Shown in pieces: positions 1 through 5,039 of a DNA stretch of 6,405 nucleotides. Within the stretch, counting starts at the first letter, position 1, and the number at the start of each line of letters is the position of its first letter. Source of the DNA: Smithella sp. UBA2180 (lineage in GTDB: Bacteria; Desulfobacterota; Syntrophia; Syntrophales; Smithellaceae); assembly GCA_002327415.1 (NCBI GenBank), contig DCVU01000023.1:1-6405 (forward strand), in the 5' to 3' direction. The notes under the pieces are model-generated. The model was not told the origin of the DNA and searched no databases. It saw only the letters and a program-made list of their open reading frames with translations. The position numbers and the translations under genes were made by a program.

Positions 1-337
1 CCCTTGCTTCAAAATCAATTGCGGTGCGAATCGCTTTCCGGTCATCTTCATTACCGGTGATGCGGGCAGCTTTTTTCCCCGACATGGATTTCAAAATATT
101 GCTGGCCAAAGATTTTTTTACTTTCAGAGGAACTGTTGCAGGCCATTTCTTTTTCTTTTCCCACTGATCATGCAATTTTTTCAATATTTCGTAATGTTCT
201 TTTTCTTCATCGGCTATTTGTTTGAACATATTCTTACCGGCCATATTTTTTGTCCGGCGGGCGTTGGCCAGATAAAAATCCCTTTCTTTCTTTTCATTTT
301 CCAGAGCGAATTTAAGGGCATTCATTCTTTTATTCAT
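1..337 (-). CDS. Rubrerythrin-like ferritin-fold protein, C-terminus cut by window edge
   Basis: The frame is open from an ATG at 337-335 to the left edge, giving 112 complete codons and no stop, so the gene is partial. The protein starts MNKRMNALKFALENEKKERD. Helix A carries an E-x-E-x6-FY pattern (E13, E15, F21-Y22) and helix B carries EEKEH (E45-x-x-H48). This is the paired Glu / E-x-x-H arrangement of rubrerythrin-type di-iron proteins (COG1633-like). A basic Lys-rich linker (about residues 55-95) follows. A second helix-A-like segment, AIRTAIDFEAR, starts at the edge and would supply the second half of a four-helix bundle. No rubredoxin domain is visible, but the end is missing. The start is supported by an AGGAGG site 6-7 bases upstream and by a sigma70-like promoter. 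A role in iron or peroxide chemistry is inferred from the family; the substrate is unknown. Confidence 0.8.
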   Translation of the reverse strand, partial: MNKRMNALKFALENEKKERDFYLANARRTKNMAGKNMFKQIADEEKEHYEILKKLHDQWEKKKKWPATVPLKVKKSLASNILKSMSGKKAARITGNEDDRKAIRTAIDFEAR

Positions 338-343
338 TTTGAT

Positions 344-350
344 GCCTCCT
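344..350 (-). promoter_or_regulatory. Shine-Dalgarno site of the ferritin-like gene
   Basis: The minus strand reads AGGAGGC here, a full anti-16S match about 6 bases before the ATG at 337. It fixes the start of the partial ferritin-like gene. Confidence 0.8.
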
Positions 351-361
351 TACTCGAATGT

Positions 362-379
362 TCAAATAAATACATTTGA
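362..379 (-). other. Small AT-rich hairpin in the 5' leader of the ferritin-like gene
   Basis: The arms tcaaat (362-367) and atttga (374-379) pair perfectly around a 6-base loop. The hairpin sits at about the predicted transcription start, just downstream of the -10 box at 383-388. It could be a leader stem or part of an operator. It is short and AT-rich, so chance is possible. Confidence 0.3.
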
Positions 380-382
380 TTA

Positions 383-411
383 ATTATAGAAGATATTATT
401 GATTAGAGCAA
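383..411 (-). promoter_or_regulatory. Sigma70-type promoter for the ferritin-like gene
   Basis: The minus strand has a perfect -10 box TATAAT (383-388), a 17-base spacer, and a -35 box TTGCTC (406-411; only the TTG matches consensus). An AT-only tract upstream (about 417-430) could act as an UP element. The predicted start near 376 gives a leader of about 40 bases. A perfect 10-bp palindrome, aatacgtatt (410-419), overlaps the upstream edge of the -35 box, where a repressor or activator could bind. Identity of any regulator is unknown. Confidence 0.55.
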
Positions 412-467
412 TACGTATTTATATTATATTGAATGTGTATAGGCGAGATGAAGAGGATCATTTAATC

Positions 468-518
468 CTGCAACTTGGAATCCTGTAACTCTTGCCGTAT
501 GATTCCAAGCTATTGCAG
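468..518 (-). repeat. Long bulged inverted repeat just after the Na/Pi transporter gene
   Basis: The left arm, ctgcaacttggaatc (468-482), pairs with gattccaag (501-509) plus ttgcag (513-518). This makes a 15-bp stem interrupted by a 3-base bulge (cta, 510-512) with an 18-base loop. On the minus strand it begins 6 bases after the transporter stop codon, so it would lie at the 3' end of that mRNA. No T-run follows, so it is not a standard intrinsic terminator; a 3' stabilising stem or a degenerate terminator is possible. The left arm also overlaps a 12-base direct repeat (aatcctgYaact at 464-475 and 479-490, one mismatch). Confidence 0.55.
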
Positions 519-524
519 TCAGTT

Positions 525-2129
525 TTATTCAAATTTTTCCTTAATATCTAAGACATATTCAGCGATATTGTTACAATGATCGGAAATGCGTTCCAGATGA
601 ATGAGCATCTCCACAAAAATCAGTCCCGCCTCGGTGCTGCATAAACGGTTATGAAATCTCTTGAGATGATTATTACGAGCATCTTTCACTTTATCATCTA
701 TCTCTTCTTCCCGTTGAATAATACTAACGATTTTTTCCTTATCGGAAACATCAATCAGATACATAGCCTCATCAATATTCTGGTTTACCAAAAGAGTTAT
801 TTCATGTAATTCCTTTTTACCGTTCTCAGTAAATTTTATTCTCCTCTCAGCTTTTTGTACGGCTAATTCGGCTATCCACACCACGTGATTGCCGATGCTT
901 TCAATATCACCGGCAATTGCCGTATAAGCAAAAATCTTTTTAGAAAGTTGGGTTGATTTGTTTTGTGCCGATATCTTCCACAAAAACCTTACTATTTGCG
1001 CGCGTAAATTATTGACAACCATCTCTATATAAGAAATATCTCTTTGCCTGCCCTCTTCAACGAAGACAATCATATTTTTAGCGATTAAAAACATTTTCCG
1101 CGTAAGATTGATTTCCCTCTGCAATTCTTTTTGCACATTATCGAGCGCTTTTTCCTCGTCGGATAGATTTCTGCGATCAAGAAATTCCGGCCAGACAGGC
1201 AGCGTTTCATCATCTCCCTTTAAAATTTTCTGCATTAAAGCGGCAAAAGGCTTCAGGAAAAATACAAAGATAAGCATAATGACAAGATTAATTAAAAAAT
1301 GTGCCAGAACAATTTGCTGAGCGACGCTGGAAGAAAGGTTCTTCAATAGAACCAGTAAATATGGCATCAAGATAAGGCACAAAAATACGCCGATACACTT
1401 AAAGATCAGGTGAGATACGGCTGTTCTTTTACCACTTACCGTTGCCACCGTTCCGACCAGCAAAGCTGTGACAGTAGTACCGATGTTCGCTCCCATAACC
1501 ACGGGCAGGGCATTTTCCAGAGAAACCAAATCCTGCTGTGCTAAAAGCGCCATAATGCTGATAGGTATAGCCGAAGCGTGAATAATGCCGGTAACGGCAA
1601 TTCCCAGACCAATGCCTAAAAATGGATTTTGGGTCTTTGTAAACAAATTCAAAAAAGCCGGAGAATTTTTCAAAGGCTCAATTGCTTGACTAATCATTCC
1701 CAGACCAAAGAAAAGCAATCCAAAATAAAATATTATCTGGCCGATAATTTTCCTTCTACCACGGGAAATTAACCACAAAAGTCCACCTATGGAAATAACA
1801 AGCGGCGATATTTCTGTGAAATGCCAAACAACAAACTGAACAGTCAAAGTAGTGCCGATATCAGTGCCCAGAATAATCGCCAAAGAGTTATAAAAGCTGA
1901 TCAATCCCGCGCTTACCAATCCGACGGTGAGCGCTGTCGAAGCAGAGGAGCTTTGAAAAATAATGGTCGATATTATACCGGTGAGAAGTCCGTAAAGGGG
2001 TTTTTCTACGGCATATTTAATGTATTCTTTTATGCGGACATCAATCAATTTCCGAACGGCAGAAGAAAGATTGATCATGCCGATCAAAAATAAAATGATG
2101 CCACTGATAACAATAATGATTTCTTTCAT
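525..2129 (-). CDS. Na/Pi cotransporter family protein with C-terminal PhoU-like domain
   Basis: This 534-residue inner-membrane protein has the NptA/PhoU layout (COG1283-like). Residues 1-300 hold hydrophobic segments arranged as two inverted repeats. Repeat one has the QSSSAS motif (59-64) followed by GTDIGTT (88-94). Repeat two has GANIGTT (213-219), but its QSSS-equivalent reads HASA (184-187). Residues about 325-530 form a soluble, helical PhoU-like domain, ending in a HLERISDHCNNIAEYV stretch (511-526) typical of PhoU. Length is normal for the family. By family knowledge it moves phosphate with sodium, and the PhoU part probably controls flux or signalling; exact substrate is not proven, and the altered second motif adds doubt. 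The ATG at 2129 has GGAGT upstream (2136-2140). No pst or pho genes lie beside it, and the upstream gap contains the cloverleaf-like repeat. Confidence 0.9.
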   Translation of the reverse strand: MKEIIIVISGIILFLIGMINLSSAVRKLIDVRIKEYIKYAVEKPLYGLLTGIISTIIFQSSSASTALTVGLVSAGLISFYNSLAIILGTDIGTTLTVQFVVWHFTEISPLVISIGGLLWLISRGRRKIIGQIIFYFGLLFFGLGMISQAIEPLKNSPAFLNLFTKTQNPFLGIGLGIAVTGIIHASAIPISIMALLAQQDLVSLENALPVVMGANIGTTVTALLVGTVATVSGKRTAVSHLIFKCIGVFLCLILMPYLLVLLKNLSSSVAQQIVLAHFLINLVIMLIFVFFLKPFAALMQKILKGDDETLPVWPEFLDRRNLSDEEKALDNVQKELQREINLTRKMFLIAKNMIVFVEEGRQRDISYIEMVVNNLRAQIVRFLWKISAQNKSTQLSKKIFAYTAIAGDIESIGNHVVWIAELAVQKAERRIKFTENGKKELHEITLLVNQNIDEAMYLIDVSDKEKIVSIIQREEEIDDKVKDARNNHLKRFHNRLCSTEAGLIFVEMLIHLERISDHCNNIAEYVLDIKEKFE

Positions 2130-2195
2130 TGTGAAACTCCAATTACAAAAGCGAATAACCTAAAGGTCACTATAGGCGTATTGGAATTGGTAAGT

Positions 2196-2273
2196 TGAAC
2201 AATCCCGCGAAGCGGAGGGTACAATACCTCGCAGCTTGCTGCGAAATGTTTCCAACGTTTGCGTTGGTGTTCA
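2196..2273. repeat. Cloverleaf-like element of three hairpins closed by an outer stem
   Basis: The outer arms tgaaca (2196-2201) and tgttca (2268-2273) are perfect complements. Between them lie three hairpins: ccgc-gaa-gcgg (2205-2215), tcgcag-cttg-ctgcga (2229-2244) and ccaacg-tttg-cgttgg (2252-2267). The element is GC-richer than its surroundings and lies in the gap between the rubrerythrin stop and the transporter start. It looks like a dispersed REP/MITE-type palindromic repeat of the sort common between genes in Desulfobacterota and similar genomes. No second full copy is in this window. It could also work as an mRNA structure between the two genes. Confidence 0.6.
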
Positions 2274-2312
2274 TACCCGTGATTAACTAATTATTCACCA
2301 AGCAAACCTATA

Positions 2313-2810
2313 TCAATCAACTTTTTTAAACATTTTCCCTTTAGCGCCACAGACCGGACAGGTTTCGGGAGCTTCTTTTTCTGAAGTATAACCGCATACC
2401 GGACAAACGTAATAACTGTAAGACTCTTTCGTGCCATCCAGATTATCAAGCATCTGCTGATAAAGCCCGGCATGAATTTTTTCCACTTCATTGGCAAAAT
2501 TAAAAGTGCGCTCCGCTTCTTTATTCCCTTCGACCTTGGCCGTTTCAATCATTGCCGGATACATGCTTTTGAATTCATGAGTTTCTCCGGCTATCGCTTC
2601 TTGTAAATTTTCTTTTGTTGATCTAATACCTTTTAATGCTCGCAGGTGAGCGTGAGCATGAACAGTTTCCGCCTCCGCGGCCGCCCGAAACAATCTTGCC
2701 GCCTGCGCAAATCCTTCCTGATCGGCTTTGGCAGCAAAGGCCAGATATTTACGATTGGCCTGCGATTCTCCGGCAAAAGCTTCATTTAAATTATCTTCAG
2801 ATTTGGACAT
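2313..2810 (-). CDS. rbr: Rubrerythrin
   Basis: This is a 165-residue cytoplasmic di-iron protein of usual rubrerythrin length. The N-terminal four-helix bundle holds the ligand motifs in order: AGES (E15), EAETVH (E48-x-x-H51), AGET (E76) and EVEKIH (E110-x-x-H113). The C-terminal rubredoxin-like domain (about 132-165) has two CPVCG knuckles (C136/C139 and C151/C154) that bind one Fe(SCys)4 centre. Known role: NAD(P)H-linked peroxide reduction in anaerobes, with electrons passing from the rubredoxin centre to the di-iron site. The ATG at 2810 follows GGAGAAA (2814-2820). No reductase or rubredoxin gene is adjacent, so the electron donor must be encoded elsewhere. Its 98-base upstream gap shows no convincing -35/-10 pair. 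Confidence 0.96.
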   Translation of the reverse strand: MSKSEDNLNEAFAGESQANRKYLAFAAKADQEGFAQAARLFRAAAEAETVHAHAHLRALKGIRSTKENLQEAIAGETHEFKSMYPAMIETAKVEGNKEAERTFNFANEVEKIHAGLYQQMLDNLDGTKESYSYYVCPVCGYTSEKEAPETCPVCGAKGKMFKKVD

Positions 2811-2893
2811 AATTTTCTCCTTTTATTATTTTCATCAACTTACATGATATGACTTTAATTAACAAATTATTCGGGATGCCTCAAGCAAAATAC

Positions 2894-2903
2894 GTTTTAA
2901 AAC
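2894..2903. repeat. Perfect 10-bp AT-rich palindrome between lipoprotein and rubrerythrin genes
   Basis: gttttaaaac is its own reverse complement and lies 5 bases past the lipoprotein stop on the minus strand. Together with ttaattaa (2855-2862), it is one of two short palindromes in the rubrerythrin upstream gap. Either could be an operator, but neither matches a regulator box I can name. Confidence 0.25.
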
Positions 2904-2908
2904 CGTTC

Positions 2909-3658
2909 TTATTTATGAAGTTTCATATTAAAGGTCGAAATCTCTCCTGTATCCTTAGCCCTTAACTGTAACCGCAAAACTTTTGCTGTTTTTGCTTCAC
3001 CTGGGTAGAAAATAAAACCGTAAGCCAGTTCTCCCGGTTTTATCGCCCGGTATTGCAATGAACGCGATTGCAAATCTTCCTTAATTTTAGATTGCACAAC
3101 TTCATAATGCTCATCAAAACCGTACCCTCCACCGGAAATCAAACCAGCCGCTCCGCCAATGGCCGCACCCTTACCTGCTGCTTCTCCGACATTTGTTCCG
3201 GTAACAATACCAATTGCCGCTCCAATCACGGCTCCCGCTGCTCCCAGCAGAAGTCCGCTTTTTGTTGCCTCCGGAACGATTTGACCAAGTTCCGTTGCTT
3301 TAGACACCCGATCATAAGCCAAGTTTTGATCGAGGATTGGCCAAACATTACCTTCGTCGTCAATTAAAAATGTTTGTTCGGGAATAATTATCAAAGGATG
3401 AGTACTCTTATTATCAAAGACAACCTGCACGAGAAGAAGGCCTGTCGCTCTGATGTCGAAACCGAAAGTTTCCTTTGCTTCTTTAGTTTTGCTAAAGCTT
3501 CTCGCGGCGATTGCCGCACCGTTAAATGAAACGGCATTGGGCGTATTCTCCGGCAATTTGAAAGGAGCTACCTGTCTTTCATAGCTTGCACAACCGGAAA
3601 AAATAGTTAAACAAATAAAAACGACCATTGCTAAACAATAATTCTTTCCGATCGTCAT
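2909..3658 (-). CDS. Outer-membrane-type lipoprotein with glycine-zipper segment, function unknown
   Basis: I place the start at the ATG at 3658 (249 residues), not at an upstream in-frame ATG at 3754. A GGGAGG site lies 5 bases before it (3664-3669), and translation from there begins directly with a signal peptide: MTIGKNY, a hydrophobic core, then a lipobox IFSGC with the modified Cys at 23. Residue +2 is Ala, not Asp, so Lol sorting to the outer membrane is expected. Mature regions: a beta-rich part at about 66-108; a glycine/alanine-rich segment at about 135-180 with repeated G-x3-G spacing (glycine-zipper type, able to insert in or pack at a membrane); then a second beta-rich part at about 205-247 (GELAYGFIFYPGEA). 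The beta parts resemble Ig-like DUF4352-type sandwiches, but I cannot assign a family. No neighbour points to a role. Confidence 0.8.
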   Translation of the reverse strand: MTIGKNYCLAMVVFICLTIFSGCASYERQVAPFKLPENTPNAVSFNGAAIAARSFSKTKEAKETFGFDIRATGLLLVQVVFDNKSTHPLIIIPEQTFLIDDEGNVWPILDQNLAYDRVSKATELGQIVPEATKSGLLLGAAGAVIGAAIGIVTGTNVGEAAGKGAAIGGAAGLISGGGYGFDEHYEVVQSKIKEDLQSRSLQYRAIKPGELAYGFIFYPGEAKTAKVLRLQLRAKDTGEISTFNMKLHK

Positions 3659-3663
3659 AATTT

Positions 3664-3669
3664 CCTCCC
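3664..3669 (-). promoter_or_regulatory. Shine-Dalgarno site deciding the lipoprotein start
   Basis: GGGAGG on the minus strand lies 5 bases before the ATG at 3658. It argues against the in-frame ATG at 3754, whose product would begin with 32 residues unrelated to a signal peptide. Confidence 0.75.
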
Positions 3670-3734
3670 TGGCTAAATTGTTATGCCTATATACTGACAA
3701 ATTTATCTTATAACTACAAATTTTTAATATATAA

Positions 3735-3763
3735 GTTAAACTGGCATATATCATCTTTGTCCA
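3735..3763 (-). promoter_or_regulatory. Candidate sigma70 promoter for the lipoprotein gene
   Basis: The minus strand has TGGACA (3758-3763, 5 of 6 to the -35 consensus), a 17-base spacer, and TTTAAC (3735-3740, 4 of 6 to the -10 consensus). It would start transcription near 3728 with a leader of about 70 AT-rich bases. It overlaps the alternative upstream ATG, which further supports the downstream start. AT-rich DNA produces such matches by chance. Confidence 0.35.
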
Positions 3764-3810
3764 GAGTGAAGATTTGTTTATTTCAGAAAGAAATATTTGC
3801 TGAACAATTA

Positions 3811-4893
3811 TTATGAACCGTATTGTTCTTTAATCCACGCCTGATAAGCGCCGGTTTTGATATTTTCCACCCATTTTTTCTGGCTTAAGTACCACTCGAC
3901 TGTTTTTCGCAGGCCGGATTTGAAGGATTCCTGTGGAGACCAGCCCAGTTCTTTTTTTAGCTTGGCGAAATCAATCGCATAACGACGATCATGCCCGGGA
4001 CGGTCCTGAACGAATGTAATCAACTTGCGCCGCGGCTTTCCATCCGACGAGGGTTTAATCTCGTCAAGAATATCACAGATCATCTGCACGATTAAAATAT
4101 TTTCTATTTCCGCGTTGCCGCCGACATTGTATATTTCTCCTGTTCTGCCGGAACTCATAATTGTCCAGATTGCTTTACAATGATCTTCGACATAAAGCCA
4201 ATCGCGAACATTTTTCCCGTCGCCGTAAACAGGCAGTGGCTTTCCCTCCAGAGCATTGAGAAGAATCAACGGAATAAGTTTTTCCGGAAATTGATATGGG
4301 CCATAATTATTCGAACAGTTGGATATTGTAGCGGGCAGGCCAAAAGTTTTATAATAAGCGCGCACTAGATGGTCAGAGGCTGCCTTAGACGCTGAATAAG
4401 GACTGTTGGGACAATATGGTGTATCTTCGCGGAAAAGACCTTCGGCTCCGAGACTGCCATAAACTTCGTCGGTACTCACATGGTGAAAGAGTTTGAATTT
4501 ATCCCCACGAACTTTAGCCGCCTCCAGAAGGTTAAAAGTTCCGATAATATTTGTTTGAATAAAATCACCCGGAGCTTTTATGGAACGGTCAACATGCGAT
4601 TCGGCGGCAAAATGGCAAACGGCATCAACATCATATTGCGAAAACACATCTTCCAATTTTGCGGTATCACAAATATCCACTTTTTGAAAAACATATCTTG
4701 AAGTAAAATCAGAGGCTATGCCGGACAGATTTTCCGGATTGCCTGCATAGGTTAGTTTATCCACATTAATTATTCTACCGGAGAAATCTCCCTTGTCCAT
4801 TAAATAGCGAATAAAATTACTGCCGATAAATCCGCAGCCACCAGTCACCAGCAAATTATTAAATTCAATTTTACTTTTGTTTTTTGTATTCAT
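3811..4893 (-). CDS. rfbB: dTDP-glucose 4,6-dehydratase (RfbB/RmlB)
   Basis: This 360-residue extended short-chain dehydrogenase converts dTDP-D-glucose to dTDP-4-keto-6-deoxy-D-glucose with bound NAD+. It is the second step towards dTDP-L-rhamnose and other deoxysugars of O-antigen, capsule or glycans. Visible signatures: Rossmann motif TGGCGFIGSN (17-26); DKLTYAGNPENL (45-56); HFAAESHVDRSI (94-105); catalytic T141-D142-E143; Y166-x3-K170 within SPYSASK; NNYGPYQFPEKLIP (195-208); RPGHDRRYAID (298-308). All expected residues are present. The frame stays open to a GTG at 4965, but its GGAGG touches the GTG itself. The ATG at 4893 has AAGGAGC at good spacing, and the Rossmann motif begins 16 residues later, so I use that. 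No rmlA, rmlC, rmlD or glycosyltransferase gene lies beside it. Confidence 0.96.
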   Translation of the reverse strand: MNTKNKSKIEFNNLLVTGGCGFIGSNFIRYLMDKGDFSGRIINVDKLTYAGNPENLSGIASDFTSRYVFQKVDICDTAKLEDVFSQYDVDAVCHFAAESHVDRSIKAPGDFIQTNIIGTFNLLEAAKVRGDKFKLFHHVSTDEVYGSLGAEGLFREDTPYCPNSPYSASKAASDHLVRAYYKTFGLPATISNCSNNYGPYQFPEKLIPLILLNALEGKPLPVYGDGKNVRDWLYVEDHCKAIWTIMSSGRTGEIYNVGGNAEIENILIVQMICDILDEIKPSSDGKPRRKLITFVQDRPGHDRRYAIDFAKLKKELGWSPQESFKSGLRKTVEWYLSQKKWVENIKTGAYQAWIKEQYGS

Positions 4894-4901
4894 TTTAAAT
4901 T

Positions 4902-4908
4902 GCTCCTT
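4902..4908 (-). promoter_or_regulatory. Shine-Dalgarno site deciding the rfbB start
   Basis: AAGGAGC on the minus strand, 8 bases before the ATG at 4893. The competing GTG at 4965 has GGAGG with no spacing, which would not place a ribosome correctly. Confidence 0.7.
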
Positions 4909-4983
4909 AACGATAGAATCAACACCACTTTGGACTGATCGGGAAACCGTCTCTAAAATATCCACCTCCGTAACAGTGTGACA

Positions 4984-4999
4984 CCTCCGCCAGCGGAGG
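4984..4999. repeat. GC-rich hairpin repeat upstream of rfbB
   Basis: cctccgccagcggagg forms a 6-7 bp stem with a tiny loop. It shares the octamer agcggagg with the first hairpin of the element at 2196-2273, suggesting one family of dispersed palindromic repeats. A direct repeat cacctccg (4963-4970 and 4982-4989) leads into it. No T-run follows on either strand, so it is unlikely to be an intrinsic terminator for the CHAT gene. Confidence 0.5.
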
Positions 5000-5005
5000 A
5001 TATAA

Positions 5006-5034
5006 AATATTTCCGACTTTATACATTTTTACAA
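5006..5034 (-). promoter_or_regulatory. Weak candidate promoter upstream of rfbB
   Basis: TTGTAA (5029-5034), a 17-base spacer and AATATT (5006-5011) each match 4 of 6 consensus positions. It lies right after the CHAT stop and would give a leader of about 105 bases that begins with the hairpin at 4984-4999. The support is thin in such AT-rich sequence. Confidence 0.2.
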
Positions 5035-5039
5035 AATTT

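Noticed and set aside
170..379. 69-codon plus-strand open frame, Phe/Ile-rich
   Set aside because: It overlaps the ferritin-like gene in antisense. Its hydrophobicity only mirrors the Lys/Glu-rich codons of the real gene, and it runs through that gene's promoter.
468..518. Integron attC site
   Set aside because: It has a bulged stem, but no RYYYAAC / GTTRRRY core pair at the ends, and no integrase or cassette layout is present.
2196..2273. tRNA or tRNA-like gene
   Set aside because: The size (78 bases) and cloverleaf outline fit, but the acceptor stem has only 6 pairs, there is no GGTTCRANYCC T-arm, and the stem and loop sizes do not fit a tRNA.
2291..2548. 85-codon minus-strand open frame
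   Set aside because: It is another frame of the rubrerythrin gene, whose metal-ligand motifs are intact in the main frame.
2855..2862. PerR/Fur operator upstream of rubrerythrin
   Set aside because: Only an 8-bp ttaattaa palindrome is present, too short and AT-rich to match the longer PerR or Fur inverted repeats.
3775..3800. Intrinsic terminator after rfbB
   Set aside because: A short stem (tatttc/gaaata around 3779-3795) exists, but it is all weak pairs and has no T-run after it on the minus strand.
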